Below are positions 1 through 8,872 of a DNA stretch of 42,044 bases, in pieces; within the stretch, counting starts at the first letter, position 1; each line of letters opens with the position of its first letter. The notes beneath the pieces are model-generated. The model was not told the DNA's origin and made no database searches. It worked only from the letters and a program-made list of their open reading frames with translations. This DNA is from Burkholderiales bacterium (lineage in GTDB: Bacteria > Pseudomonadota > Gammaproteobacteria > Burkholderiales > Burkholderiaceae_C), in the NCBI GenBank assembly GCA_026932235.1, contig JAIXKR010000091.1, positions 3,384-45,427 of the forward strand, written 5' to 3'. The translations under genes were made by a program, and so were the position numbers.

Positions 1-261
1 AGCATGCTGCCGCTGGTGCTGATGTTCGTGGTGCTGTACTTCATCATGATCCGCCCGCAGATGAAGAAGCAGAAGGAACACCGCGCGATGATCGAGGCGC
101 TGGCCAAGGGCGACGAAGTCGTGATCGCCGGCGGCGTGCTCGGGCGCGTGACCAAGCTCGGCGATGCCTACATCCACGTCGAGGTCGCGAGCGGCGTCGA
201 GCTGCAGGTGCAGCGACCCTCGGTGGTGCAGGTGCTGCCCAAGGGGACGTTCGGCAAGTGA
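1..261 (+). CDS. yajC: YajC, Sec translocase accessory subunit (5' end outside window)
   Basis: YajC is a small inner-membrane protein that associates with SecD and SecF at the SecYEG translocon. The visible part has a hydrophobic membrane segment (LPLVLMFVVLYFIMI) followed at once by the family signature RPQMKKQKEH and a small beta-rich cytoplasmic domain (GDEVVIAGGVLGRVTKLGD). The frame is open to the window edge and the visible 86 codons are fewer than the usual 100-115 residues. The ATG at position 4 is therefore probably internal and the true start lies upstream. secD follows after about 100 bases and then secF, the normal yajC-secD-secF order, so co-transcription is likely. Confidence 0.93.
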   Translation, partial: SMLPLVLMFVVLYFIMIRPQMKKQKEHRAMIEALAKGDEVVIAGGVLGRVTKLGDAYIHVEVASGVELQVQRPSVVQVLPKGTFGK

Positions 262-365
262 ATGGCTGAGCGCAGCGGCCACGGCCGTCCGGGGCAGCGA
301 CCGCCGCGCCTTCCCGCCACCCCTGCCGCCGGGCTCGCGCCGCGCGGCCGCAAAGGATCCTCCTC

Positions 366-2249
366 ATGAACCGCTACCCCTGGTGGAAGTACGCGATCCT
401 GGCGATCGCGCTCGTCGTCGGGCTGCTCTATACGGCGCCCAACTTCTACGGCGAGGCGCCGGCGGTGCAGGTCTCCAGCGGCAAGGCCACGATCAAAGTC
501 GATGCGGCGCTGGCGCAGCGCGTCGGCGAGCTGCTGCAGCAGGCAGGGCTGGCACCGGACTTCGTGCAGTTCGAGGGCAACTCGATCAAGGCGCGCTTTG
601 CCGACACCGACGCGCAGATCAAGGCCAAGGATGCGATCTCGCGTGCGCTCAATCCCGATCCGACCGACCCCGGCTACATCGTCGCGCTGAACCTGGTGTC
701 GCGCTCGCCGGCGTGGATGGCGTCGATCCACGCGCTGCCGATGTATCTCGGCCTGGACCTGCGCGGCGGCGTGCACTTCCTGATGCAGGTCGACATGAAG
801 TCGGCGCTGACCAAGAAGGCCGAGGCGATCAGCGGCGACATGCGCACGCTGATGCGCGACAAGAACATCCGCCACCTGGGCGTCACGCGCGACGGCAACA
901 CGGTCGAGGTGCGCTTCCGCGACGCCGAGTCGCTGGCCGCTGCGCGCAATCTGCTGGCCGACAGCGTGACCGAGATGGAATGGACGCCTTCGCAGGACGC
1001 AGGCGACTTCCGGCTGCGCGGCGTGCTCAAGCCCGAGGCGGCGTTCAAGGTGCAGGAGCAGGCGCTGCAGCAGAACATCACGACGCTGCACAACCGCGTC
1101 AACGAACTCGGCACGAGCGAGCCGGTGATCCAGCAGCAGGGCGTGGACCGCGTCGTCGTGCAACTCCCCGGGGTGCAGGACACGGCGCGCGCCAAGGACA
1201 TCATCGGCCGCACGGCGACGCTCGAGCTGCGCATGGTCAACGAGAGCGCCGAGGCGCAGGCGGCGGTCAGCGGCGCCGGGCCGGTGCCCTTCGGCAGCGA
1301 GCGCTTCCTCGAGCGCAACGGGCAGCCCATCATCGTCTTCCGCCAGGTGGTGCTCACCGGCGACAACCTCAACGACGCGCAGCCGGGCTTCGACGGCCAG
1401 ACGCAGGAGCCCACCGTGAACCTGACGGTGGATGCGCGCGGCGCGCGCATCATCCGCGACGTCACGCGCGAGAACGTGGGCAAGCGCATGGCCATCCTGC
1501 TCTTCGAGAAGGGCAAGGGCGAGGTCATCACGGCGCCGGTGATCCGCAGCGAGATCGGCGGCGGCCGCGTGCAGATCTCCGGCCGCATGAGCACGGTCGA
1601 GGCCAACGACGTCGCCCTGCTGCTGCGCGCCGGCTCGCTGGCCGCGCCGATGGAGATCATCGAGGAGCGCACCATCGGCCCGAGCCTGGGCGCCGACAAC
1701 ATCGAGAAGGGCTTCAAGAGCGTCATGTACGGCGGCATCGCGATCGCGGTCTTCATGTGCGCGTACTACCTGCTGTTCGGCGTCATCTCGACGCTGGCGC
1801 TGTCCTTCAACCTGCTGCTGCTGGTGGCGCTGCTGTCGATGCTGCAGGCCACGCTGACGCTGCCGGGGATCGCGGCCATCGCGCTCACGCTGGGCATGGC
1901 GATCGACGCCAACGTGCTCATCAACGAGCGCGTGCGCGAGGAGCTGCGCCGCGGCGTGGCGCCGCAGCAGGCGATCCACCTCGGCTACGAGCACGCCTGG
2001 GGGACGATCCTGGACTCCAACGTCACCTCGCTGATCGCCGGCATCGCGCTGCTGATGTTCGGCTCGGGCCCGGTGCGCGGCTTCGCGGTCGTGCATTGCC
2101 TGGGCATCCTGACCTCGATGTTCTCGGCGGTGATGTTCTCGCGCGGGCTGGTGAACTTCTGGTACGGGCGCCAGAAGCGGCTGAAGTCGGTGTCGATCGG
2201 GCAGGTCTGGCGGCCGGAGGGCGGCGTCGCGCCGGCCGGCGAGCGTTGA
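366..2249 (+). CDS. secD: Protein translocase subunit SecD
   Basis: SecD is an RND-superfamily inner-membrane protein that, with SecF, uses the proton gradient to assist late steps of Sec-dependent export. The 627-residue product has an N-terminal membrane helix (about residues 8-25), the conserved GLDLRGGVHFLMQVD stretch after about residue 125, a large periplasmic domain, and a C-terminal block of five membrane helices containing the signature AIDANVLINERVREE. Length fits the proteobacterial family (about 615-630). The ATG lies just after AGGATCCTCCTC, which contains a Shine-Dalgarno-like AGGA. secF begins 12 bases after the stop, with GGGGAGA in the gap. Nothing is missing. Confidence 0.97.
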   Translation: MNRYPWWKYAILAIALVVGLLYTAPNFYGEAPAVQVSSGKATIKVDAALAQRVGELLQQAGLAPDFVQFEGNSIKARFADTDAQIKAKDAISRALNPDPTDPGYIVALNLVSRSPAWMASIHALPMYLGLDLRGGVHFLMQVDMKSALTKKAEAISGDMRTLMRDKNIRHLGVTRDGNTVEVRFRDAESLAAARNLLADSVTEMEWTPSQDAGDFRLRGVLKPEAAFKVQEQALQQNITTLHNRVNELGTSEPVIQQQGVDRVVVQLPGVQDTARAKDIIGRTATLELRMVNESAEAQAAVSGAGPVPFGSERFLERNGQPIIVFRQVVLTGDNLNDAQPGFDGQTQEPTVNLTVDARGARIIRDVTRENVGKRMAILLFEKGKGEVITAPVIRSEIGGGRVQISGRMSTVEANDVALLLRAGSLAAPMEIIEERTIGPSLGADNIEKGFKSVMYGGIAIAVFMCAYYLLFGVISTLALSFNLLLLVALLSMLQATLTLPGIAAIALTLGMAIDANVLINERVREELRRGVAPQQAIHLGYEHAWGTILDSNVTSLIAGIALLMFGSGPVRGFAVVHCLGILTSMFSAVMFSRGLVNFWYGRQKRLKSVSIGQVWRPEGGVAPAGER

Positions 2250-2261
2250 GGGGAGACGGCG

Positions 2262-3293
2262 ATGGAGTTCTTCCGCATCAAGCGCGACATCCCGTTCATG
2301 CGGCATGTGCTGGTGTTCAACGTCATCTCGATGATCACCTTCCTGGCCGCGGTCTTCTTCCTGGTCACGCGCGGGCTGCACCTGTCGATCGAGTTCACCG
2401 GGGGCACGGTGCTCGAGGTCGAGTACGCGCAGGCGGCCGACCTCGAGAAGGTTCGGACCTCGGTCGAGGCCTTGGGCCTGGGCGAGGTGCAGGTGCAGAA
2501 CTTCGGCACCTCGCGCGACGTGCTGATCCGCGTGCCGGTGCGCGAGGACGTCAAGCAGTCGGAGGTGGCCGCGCGTGTCTTCGACGCCTTGTGCAAGGCC
2601 GACTCGGGTCAGGTCGAGTCGCGCCAGTACACGACGCCGCAGGGCGAGCAGGTGGCGCGCTCGGCCTGCGCGGCGGCCGGCGGCGCCGAGCCGCTCAAGC
2701 TCAGCCGCACCGAGTTCGTCGGGCCTTCGGTCGGTTCGGAGCTGGCGCGCGACGGGGCGCTGGCGCTGCTCTTCACCGTGCTCGGGATCGTGATCTACCT
2801 GGCGGTCCGCTTCGAGTGGAAGTTCGGTGTCGCCGGCGTCATCGCCAACCTGCACGACGTCGTCATCATCCTGGGCTTCTTCGCCTTCTTCCAGTGGGAG
2901 TTCTCGCTGGCCGTGCTGGCCGCGGTGCTGGCGGTGCTCGGCTATTCGGTGAACGAGTCGGTGGTCATCTTCGACCGCATCCGCGAGACCTTCCGCAAGT
3001 ACCGCAAGCTCACCACGCCGCAGGTCATCGACCACGCCATCACGAGCACGATGAGCCGCACCGTGATCACCCACGGCAGCACGCAGATGATGGTGGTGTC
3101 GATGATGCTCTTCGGCGGGCCGACGCTGCACTACTTCGCCGTCGCCCTGACCATCGGCATCCTCTTCGGCATCTACTCGTCGATCTTCGTCGGCTCCGGC
3201 ATCGCGATGTGGCTGCGGGTGAAGCGCGAGGATCTCGTCAAGCCCACGAAGGATCACGATCCCAACGACCCCAACGCAGGGGCCGTGGTGTAG
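2262..3293 (+). CDS. secF: Protein translocase subunit SecF
   Basis: SecF is the partner of SecD in the SecDF complex. The 343-residue product begins MEFFRIKRDIPFMR, has a first membrane helix near residues 20-40, the paired-subunit motif SIEFTGGTVLEVEY, a periplasmic loop, and five C-terminal helices with the signature GYSVNESVVIFDRIRE. A GGGGAGA Shine-Dalgarno sequence lies a few bases before the ATG. The periplasmic loop includes a short insert around residues 105-135 (KADSGQVESRQYTTPQGEQV) that makes the protein somewhat longer than the roughly 310-320 residues of many homologues. It is otherwise standard and closes the yajC-secD-secF operon. Confidence 0.96.
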   Translation: MEFFRIKRDIPFMRHVLVFNVISMITFLAAVFFLVTRGLHLSIEFTGGTVLEVEYAQAADLEKVRTSVEALGLGEVQVQNFGTSRDVLIRVPVREDVKQSEVAARVFDALCKADSGQVESRQYTTPQGEQVARSACAAAGGAEPLKLSRTEFVGPSVGSELARDGALALLFTVLGIVIYLAVRFEWKFGVAGVIANLHDVVIILGFFAFFQWEFSLAVLAAVLAVLGYSVNESVVIFDRIRETFRKYRKLTTPQVIDHAITSTMSRTVITHGSTQMMVVSMMLFGGPTLHYFAVALTIGILFGIYSSIFVGSGIAMWLRVKREDLVKPTKDHDPNDPNAGAVV

Positions 3294-3342
3294 AGTGGCC
3301 AAAGCGTCAGGATTTCACGAAAACCCCGTTTTCCCCTCCGCC

Positions 3343-5694
3343 ATGGCGACCCTCGCCGGCCCCTCGCAGCTAGCGGCCCAGGCCCGGCGCCTGTACGTCG
3401 AAGGACTGGTGCGCAACCTGGCGGCGTTGGTGCAGTCCGCGCTCGAGGGCAGCCGCAGCCTGATCGACAAGCCCTGCGAGCACGCCGTCTTCGTGCGTCG
3501 GCGTGACTTGCTGCAAGAGCTGCAGGCGGGTGCGCAGGCGTGGCATCGCGGCATGGTCGACGCCCTGCGCCAGGCCTTGGCCCACGGCGGCGTCGCGGCG
3601 ACGCGCCCGGCGGGTTCGGCGGCGGGTGCATCGGGCGCGCTTTCGCTCGTCGACGACGACACCATCGAGCTCGAGATCGTCGCCTCGCGCCTGGCGCTGG
3701 CGATCATGGACCGCGCCTCCTGGGAGTTCGCCGATCTGCGCTCGCGCGTGGCCACGCTCGAGGGGCGCGGCGAGCTCGAGGCGCAGGACCTGCTGCGCGC
3801 CCACGTGCTCGCGCGCATCGCCTTCGACGCCTGGCGCGCCGCGGGCATCAGCCTGGAGAGCTGGCGCGAACTGCAGGCGGTGCTGCACGAGGAGTTCGCG
3901 CACCTGGTCGAGGAGTGCTATCACGAGACCAACCGCTGGCTGATCGAGCAGCGCGTGCTGCCCGAAGTCGACCTGCGGCCGTTCATCCGCCGCTCGCGCA
4001 CCAATCCGCAGGCGCCCCTGGGCTGGGCCGCGGGGACCGGAGCGCCGCCGCCGCCGCCGTCGCAGTTCGGCGCGCCGCCGAGTTCGCGGTTCGGGGCGGG
4101 CGCGGCACCGGAATACGATTCCTTGCAGAACGAGGGCTTCGTGCGCGCGGGGCACGGCGGCGTCGGCGAGGAGACGCGCCTGATGACGCGCAACGCCCAG
4201 CTGCCGCGCAGCGGCGAGCATGCCGAGGCGGTGCTGCTGCGGCTGAACCGCCTCGTCGGGCGCCACCTGCCGAGCTTCGGCCGCAGCGTTGCGGGCGCGG
4301 CCGCTGCGGCGGTCTCGCCGGGGCTCGCACAGGCCATCGACACGGCGCAGGCGGGCCTGAGGCGGCGCTTCATGGCGACCACGCAGCGCGCGATGCAGGT
4401 CACCACGCCGGCGATGCTGGAGGAACTGCACCAGCGCAAGCAGGTGCTCAAGCGCGCCGCTGCCACGCCCGAGGAGCGCGCCACCATCGAGATCGTGGCG
4501 CTGCTCTTCCAGAGCATCCTCACCGAGGACCGCATCCCGGCCTCGGTGCGCGTGTGGTTCGCGCGGCTGCAGATGCCGGTGCTGCGGGTGGCCGTGTCCG
4601 AGCCCGACTTCTTCGCCACCACCGACCACCCGGCGCGGCGCCTGATCGACCGCATGGGCGCCTGCGTGATGGGCTTCGACAGCTCGGCGCGGGTCGGCGA
4701 GGCGCTCGAGCGCGAGATCAAGCGCATCGTCCAGGTCGTCGAGGCCTACCCCGACACCGGACGGCGCGTCTTCCAGACCGTGCTGACCGAGTTCGAGAAG
4801 TTCCTCGAGCAGTACTTCCGCGACCAGAACGAGGCCACGAGGAAGGGCGTGTCGCTGGCGCAGCAGGTGGAGCAGCGCGAGACGCTGGCGATCCAGTACA
4901 CGATCGAGCTGCGCCGCATGCTCAACGAGGTGCCGGTGCAGGAAGGGGTGCGCCAGTTCCTCTTCCACGTCTGGGCCGACGTGCTCGCCACCGCCGCGGT
5001 GCGCTTCGGTGCCCAGGGCGAGGCCACCAAGCGCATGAAGCGCGCCGCCGCCGACCTCATCTGGTCGGCCAGCGCCAAGGTCTCGCGCGAGGAGCGCGCC
5101 GAGGTCATCCGCCGCCTGCCGCCGCTGCTCAAGCAGCTGCGCGAGGGCATGTCGGCCGCGGGCATCGACGCCGCGCGCCAGGACGAGCAGATCCAGCAGC
5201 TCAACAACTCGCTCGCGGCGGCCTTCACCGCGCGCGCGGCGGTGATCCCCGACGACCGGCTGCGCGAGATGATGGAGCGCCTGGAGACGCTGGAGGAGAT
5301 GCTGCCCGACGCGCACAACGTCGAGATCGACGAGTCGATGGTCGTCGATCTGTCGGGCCAGCAGAGCGAGGGCCTGGAGATCGTTCTCGAGGGCGGCTCG
5401 ATGCCGACGCCCGCGATGCTCGCCTGGGCGCGCGAGCTTCAGGTCGGGAGCTGGTTCATGCTCGAGCACAAGGGCCGGCAGGAGCCGGTGCAGCTGGCCT
5501 GGCAGGGCCTGCGCAAGCAGCTCTCGCTCTTCGTCACGGCGCAGGGGCGCTGCATGCTCTTCCAGCAGCAGCGGCTGGCGAGCTACCTGCAGGCCGGGCT
5601 GCTGCTGCCGGCGCAGGACGAGGCGCTGACCGTACGCGCCACGCGCAGCGCGCTGGCCAAGCTGGACGTCGATGCCTCGCGGCTGCTGAACTGA
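3343..5694 (+). CDS. DUF1631 family protein (783 aa)
   Basis: This is a large, mostly helical cytoplasmic protein of the DUF1631 family, found in beta- and gammaproteobacteria; no biochemical function is established. The frame is open from a GTG at 3295, only one base past the secF stop, but the ATG at 3343 (MATLAGPSQLAAQARRLYVE) gives a family-like N terminus and is preferred. Neither start has a good Shine-Dalgarno sequence. Around residues 230-265 there is a Pro/Gly/Ala-rich linker (GAPPPPPSQFGAPPSSRFG) between an N-terminal helical part and the main domain. The last ~90 residues (SWFMLEHKGRQEPVQLAW..., then LFVTAQGR) look beta-rich and resemble a PilZ-like fold; that is inference from pattern only. 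It faces smg tail to tail. Confidence 0.85.
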   Translation: MATLAGPSQLAAQARRLYVEGLVRNLAALVQSALEGSRSLIDKPCEHAVFVRRRDLLQELQAGAQAWHRGMVDALRQALAHGGVAATRPAGSAAGASGALSLVDDDTIELEIVASRLALAIMDRASWEFADLRSRVATLEGRGELEAQDLLRAHVLARIAFDAWRAAGISLESWRELQAVLHEEFAHLVEECYHETNRWLIEQRVLPEVDLRPFIRRSRTNPQAPLGWAAGTGAPPPPPSQFGAPPSSRFGAGAAPEYDSLQNEGFVRAGHGGVGEETRLMTRNAQLPRSGEHAEAVLLRLNRLVGRHLPSFGRSVAGAAAAAVSPGLAQAIDTAQAGLRRRFMATTQRAMQVTTPAMLEELHQRKQVLKRAAATPEERATIEIVALLFQSILTEDRIPASVRVWFARLQMPVLRVAVSEPDFFATTDHPARRLIDRMGACVMGFDSSARVGEALEREIKRIVQVVEAYPDTGRRVFQTVLTEFEKFLEQYFRDQNEATRKGVSLAQQVEQRETLAIQYTIELRRMLNEVPVQEGVRQFLFHVWADVLATAAVRFGAQGEATKRMKRAAADLIWSASAKVSREERAEVIRRLPPLLKQLREGMSAAGIDAARQDEQIQQLNNSLAAAFTARAAVIPDDRLREMMERLETLEEMLPDAHNVEIDESMVVDLSGQQSEGLEIVLEGGSMPTPAMLAWARELQVGSWFMLEHKGRQEPVQLAWQGLRKQLSLFVTAQGRCMLFQQQRLASYLQAGLLLPAQDEALTVRATRSALAKLDVDASRLLN

Positions 5695-5722
5695 AGCGCG
5701 GCCGCACGGCCGCGGGGTTCAG
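5686..5722. terminator. Terminator-like hairpin between convergent DUF1631 gene and smg
   Basis: The short gap between two convergent genes contains an inverted repeat: outer arms CTGAAC (5686-5691) and GTTCAG (5717-5722), inner arms GCGGCC (5698-5703) and GGCCGC (5708-5713) around the loop GCAC. The outer arms cover the stop codons of both genes. There is no strong T-run on either side, so it may act as a bidirectional stop or mRNA-end stabiliser rather than a classic intrinsic terminator. Confidence 0.4.
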
Positions 5723-6171
5723 TGGATCGAGCGATCCTCGGGGGCGACGAAGAGTTCGTCGAGGACGAGCGCGTCGGGCTCCTCGCCCAGGCTCCAGAAG
5801 ACCATGAGCACGATGACCTTGAGGTCGTCGAGCGCGAGCGGGCGGTCGCCGACGGCGCTCGCGCGGTCGATGACCAACTCGCGCATCGCCGGCGGCAGCA
5901 CGCCGGCCGACTCGAGGAAGCTGATGAAGGCGATCGATTCCAGGCCCAGCAACTCGCGCTCGGCGTCGGTGTAGATGCGCAGGCTCTCGCCGCGCTGGCT
6001 GCAGTCGCCGGCTTCGGCGCTGTTCGTGAGGCCATCGAGCCAGTTCAGGGCAAGCCCGATCTCGTCGGACTCGAAGCCGACGGCGCTGAGCTTGCGCTTG
6101 AGCTGTCGGTGGTCCGGGCAGGCATCGGGGCGCCAGTAGTTCTCGTAGAGATAGACCAGCACGTCGAACAT
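5719..6171 (-). CDS. smg: Smg family protein (DUF494)
   Basis: The 150-residue product (MFDVLVYLYENYWRPDACPDHRQLKRKLSAVGFESDEIGLALNWL) matches the Smg/DUF494 family, small cytoplasmic proteins of unknown biochemical role that are usually encoded beside dprA/smf. Conserved features seen are the YLYENY start, the ALNWLDGL helix, the RIYTDAERELL segment and the C-terminal VVLMVFWSL-like helix (here KVIVLMVFWSLGEEPDALVLDELF). Length is typical (about 150-158). It lies downstream of dprA on the same strand with a gap of about 50 bases, so the two are probably co-transcribed. Function cannot be assigned beyond the family name. Confidence 0.9.
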   Translation of the reverse strand: MFDVLVYLYENYWRPDACPDHRQLKRKLSAVGFESDEIGLALNWLDGLTNSAEAGDCSQRGESLRIYTDAERELLGLESIAFISFLESAGVLPPAMRELVIDRASAVGDRPLALDDLKVIVLMVFWSLGEEPDALVLDELFVAPEDRSIH

Positions 6172-6220
6172 GGTGCGGCACTATACCCCAGCGCCTCCCG
6201 TCGTCCGGGTCTACCCGGGT

Positions 6221-7363
6221 TCAGGCCCGTCCGCGGCGCTGCACCAGGCCGCCGGGCAGCCGCACGACGCGGCCGCGCAGTTCGAGCTCGAGCAGCCGCG
6301 CCAGCAGCTCGGACGTCGGCCATCCGGTGCGCGCCTGCACGCTGTCGAGGCTGATCGGGTCGTGGCCGATGGCCTGCAGCAGCGGATCCTCGGGGGCGTC
6401 GTCCACGGCGGGCTGCGCCGCCGTCACCGTGCCGGTCGCCGCCCGCGGGCGAGGCCGCGCCGCCGGCTGCAGCAAGCCGGCCGGGCGGCGCAGCTCCTCC
6501 AGGATCTCGGCCGGCGTCTCGACCAGGCGCGCGCCGTCGCGGATGAGCGCGTGGCAGCCGCGCGACTGCTCGGCGTGGATCGATCCCGGCAGCGCGAAGA
6601 CCTCGCGCCCGGCCTCGTTGGCCAGGCGCGCGGTGATGAGCGAGCCCGAGCGCAGAGCGGCTTCGACGACGAGCGTGCCGAGGCTGAGCCCGGCGATGAT
6701 GCGGTTGCGCTGTGGGAAGTTCTCGGCCAGCGGCGGCGTTCCGGGGACGAACTCGCTCAGCAGCGCCCCTTGCGCGGCGATGCGCGCGCCGAGCGCGAGG
6801 TGGCGTTGCGGGTAGACGCGGTCGATGCCGGTGCCGAGCACGGCGATCGTCCTGCCGCCGGCGGCCAGCGCGCCTTCGTGCGCCGCACCGTCGATGCCCA
6901 AGGCGAGCCCGGAGACGACGACGAGCCCGGCTTCGGCGAAGGCCTGCGCGAAGCGCCGCGCGTGGTCCAGCCCTTGTGCGGTGGGCTTGCGGCTGCCGAC
7001 GACCGCCAGCGACGCCGCGCCCAGCGCGCCGAGTTCGCCCTGCACGTACAGCAGCAGCGGCGGATCGGGGCTCTCGAGCAGCGCACGCGGGTAGGCGGCA
7101 TCGCCGAGCGTCAGCAGGTGGCGGTCGTCGCCCCCCGCGAGCCAGCGCTGCACCGCGGCCTGCTGTTCCCGCAGCGGTGGTGCGCCCGCCGCCACGACCG
7201 CTGCCAGGCGGGGCCCGACGACCTCGGCCAGCGCCGCCTGCGATGCGTCGGCGACGCCTTGTGGCGAACCGAAGGCGGCGAGCAGGCGGCGCGCGCTCTC
7301 GCGGCCGACACCGGGGGCGAGCAGCAGCCGCAGCCAGGCGGCGAGTTCGTCGGCGTCGATCAC
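6221..7363 (-). CDS. dprA: DNA-processing protein DprA
   Basis: DprA (Smf) binds incoming single-stranded DNA during natural transformation and loads RecA; it is also conserved in species not known to be competent. The 380-residue product has an N-terminal SAM-like helical domain, a Rossmann-fold core with SLAVVGSRKPTAQG, VVVSGLALGIDGAAHEGAL, TIAVLGTGIDRVYP, AENFPQRNRIIAGLS and the GSLITARLANEAGREVFALPG block, and a C-terminal winged-helix (DML1-like) domain (QAIGHDPISLDSVQARTGW). All signature blocks are present, so it appears intact. It lies between the LysM gene, 31 bases upstream, and smg downstream, an arrangement common in Burkholderiales. Confidence 0.96.
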   Translation of the reverse strand: MIDADELAAWLRLLLAPGVGRESARRLLAAFGSPQGVADASQAALAEVVGPRLAAVVAAGAPPLREQQAAVQRWLAGGDDRHLLTLGDAAYPRALLESPDPPLLLYVQGELGALGAASLAVVGSRKPTAQGLDHARRFAQAFAEAGLVVVSGLALGIDGAAHEGALAAGGRTIAVLGTGIDRVYPQRHLALGARIAAQGALLSEFVPGTPPLAENFPQRNRIIAGLSLGTLVVEAALRSGSLITARLANEAGREVFALPGSIHAEQSRGCHALIRDGARLVETPAEILEELRRPAGLLQPAARPRPRAATGTVTAAQPAVDDAPEDPLLQAIGHDPISLDSVQARTGWPTSELLARLLELELRGRVVRLPGGLVQRRGRA

Positions 7364-7394
7364 GCGCCGGCCCCGGCGGCCAGGAATGCGCGCT

Positions 7395-8588
7395 TCAGGG
7401 CTGGGTGAAGCGGTCGCCCACGCCCACGGGCTCCTGCACCGAGATGATCAGCGCGTAGGAGACGCGTTCGAAGACGCGGAAGACGAAGAGCAGGCCGTGG
7501 CGCTCGTCGGGCAGGCGCAGCACGGTGCGCTTCGGGTCGGTGGAGTCGATGGTGGTGCGGCCGGCGCGCCAGAGCGCGAGGACGTGGCCGCGCTCCATGC
7601 CGTCCTTGGCGCCGCGGTTGAGCGCGACGATCTGGTTCTGCCCCGCGCGCACGGCCTCGCCGTAGACGGAGACGATGCGTCCCTCGACGCTGCCGCTGGG
7701 CGGGTGCGGCGCATACGCGGCCAGTTCGGTCGCCGGTACCGGCGACAGCCGGTCGCCGACGCCGGCCTCCAGCCGCGTGCTGGTGATCGTGAAGGTGGCG
7801 GGCACCACCGCCGACTCCTTGCCGCCGGCGGTCGGAACGATGCCGCCGTCGCGCACGAACTCGGCGGTGCCGACGTAGGTGGCCTCGAAGCCCAGGACCT
7901 CGCGCGTTTCCGGGTCGATGAGGGGCTTGGGCTCGCGGAAGAGGCGGAAGTCGCGCGCGCCGGCGAGGTCGCCGCGCACGTAGGCGGTCTCGCCGCGCGA
8001 GACGATGACGCGGTTCTCCTGAGTGGCGACGATGCGCGGCGCGCTCGCGAGTGCGTCGGTGTCGAACACCACCGCCTCGTTGAGGAAGGGGCCGATCAGG
8101 TGCAGCGGGATCGCCGCGATGGCGCCGTTGGGCAGCAGCTCGGCGCGCACGCGCGGGCTGAGCCTGACGGTGTTGCCGGGGACCGATGACGCATCCTGCG
8201 CGAGCGTGAGCCGCGCGCGCCCGCCTTCGCGCACCAGCACCAGCACCTGACCCGGGTAGATCAGGTGCGGGTTGCGGATCTGGTCGAGGTTCATGCCCCA
8301 GAGCTGCGGCCAGCGCCAGGGGCTCTTCAGGAAGAGCTTCGAGATGTCCCACAGCGTATCGCCGCGCTGCACGGTATGCGAGTCGGGTGCGCCGGCCGCC
8401 AGGTCCGACAGCGGCACGCCGGCCTGCGCGACCTCGCGGGCGGTGGCGCGCTGCTGATCGGTGATGGGGAAGTCGCCGGCGGCCAGGGCCGGGTTCAGCC
8501 AGGGCGAACCGAGCGTGGCCGCGACACCCAGGGCCAGCACCGCACCTCCCCAGCCGCGTCGCACGCCTGACCGATCGCTTGGACTCAT
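7395..8588 (-). CDS. Secreted LysM peptidoglycan-binding protein
   Basis: The product (397 residues from the chosen ATG at 8588) has a signal peptide (MSPSDRSGVRRGWGGAVLALGVAATLGSP... ending near ALAAGD) and one LysM domain at about residues 60-110 (HTVQRGDTLWDISKLFL ... PHLIYPGQVLVL), followed by about 280 residues conserved in Burkholderiales proteins encoded next to dprA. LysM binds the glycan strands of peptidoglycan, so a periplasmic or envelope role is inferred; no catalytic domain is visible. The frame is open up to 8843, but ATG 8588 is preferred because it follows GGGAGA and is immediately followed by a proper signal sequence. dprA follows downstream on the same strand; def is divergent. 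Confidence 0.92.
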   Translation of the reverse strand: MSPSDRSGVRRGWGGAVLALGVAATLGSPWLNPALAAGDFPITDQQRATAREVAQAGVPLSDLAAGAPDSHTVQRGDTLWDISKLFLKSPWRWPQLWGMNLDQIRNPHLIYPGQVLVLVREGGRARLTLAQDASSVPGNTVRLSPRVRAELLPNGAIAAIPLHLIGPFLNEAVVFDTDALASAPRIVATQENRVIVSRGETAYVRGDLAGARDFRLFREPKPLIDPETREVLGFEATYVGTAEFVRDGGIVPTAGGKESAVVPATFTITSTRLEAGVGDRLSPVPATELAAYAPHPPSGSVEGRIVSVYGEAVRAGQNQIVALNRGAKDGMERGHVLALWRAGRTTIDSTDPKRTVLRLPDERHGLLFVFRVFERVSYALIISVQEPVGVGDRFTQP

Positions 8589-8711
8589 GTAGGGGTCTCC
8601 CGGCTGGCGCCCGCTGCGGCGCGCAAATGCCACAATCCGGGCTTGGTCTCCAGGCGTGCGACGGCACGCAGCGGCCGGGACACGTCCGGAATCTTCACTT
8701 GATTTCGCAGA

Positions 8712-8740
8712 TTCTGCCCCTAACGCATTGATATCGCAAC
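8712..8740 (-). promoter_or_regulatory. Possible sigma-70 promoter for the LysM-dprA-smg operon
   Basis: On the minus strand TTGCGA (8740-8735) and CAGAAT (8717-8712) are separated by 17 bases, matching four of six consensus bases at both -35 and -10. They sit in the 284-base divergent gap between the LysM gene and def, and would give a leader of about 115 bases. Candidate only; transcript 5'-end mapping is the deciding test. Confidence 0.25.
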
Positions 8741-8872
8741 GAAAGTGCCCCAGGTGTGCGCCTCGTGCGTGCACGACTGGCGCAAACGTCGTTGCGCACC
8801 GTCCACAAGTGTTTCCCGGTGTTGCCGCGTGCCGCGGCAGCATCCTTCCAGTATCCCGTCCTCGTAGTCCCG

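Noticed and set aside
164-3373. 1069-residue plus-strand open frame over secD-secF and a 1044-residue minus-strand frame (168-3302)
   Set aside because: Both are shadows of the real genes in GC-rich DNA: Arg/Ala/Gly/His-rich low-complexity translations with no domain, fully overlapping secD and secF, whose motifs are unmistakable.
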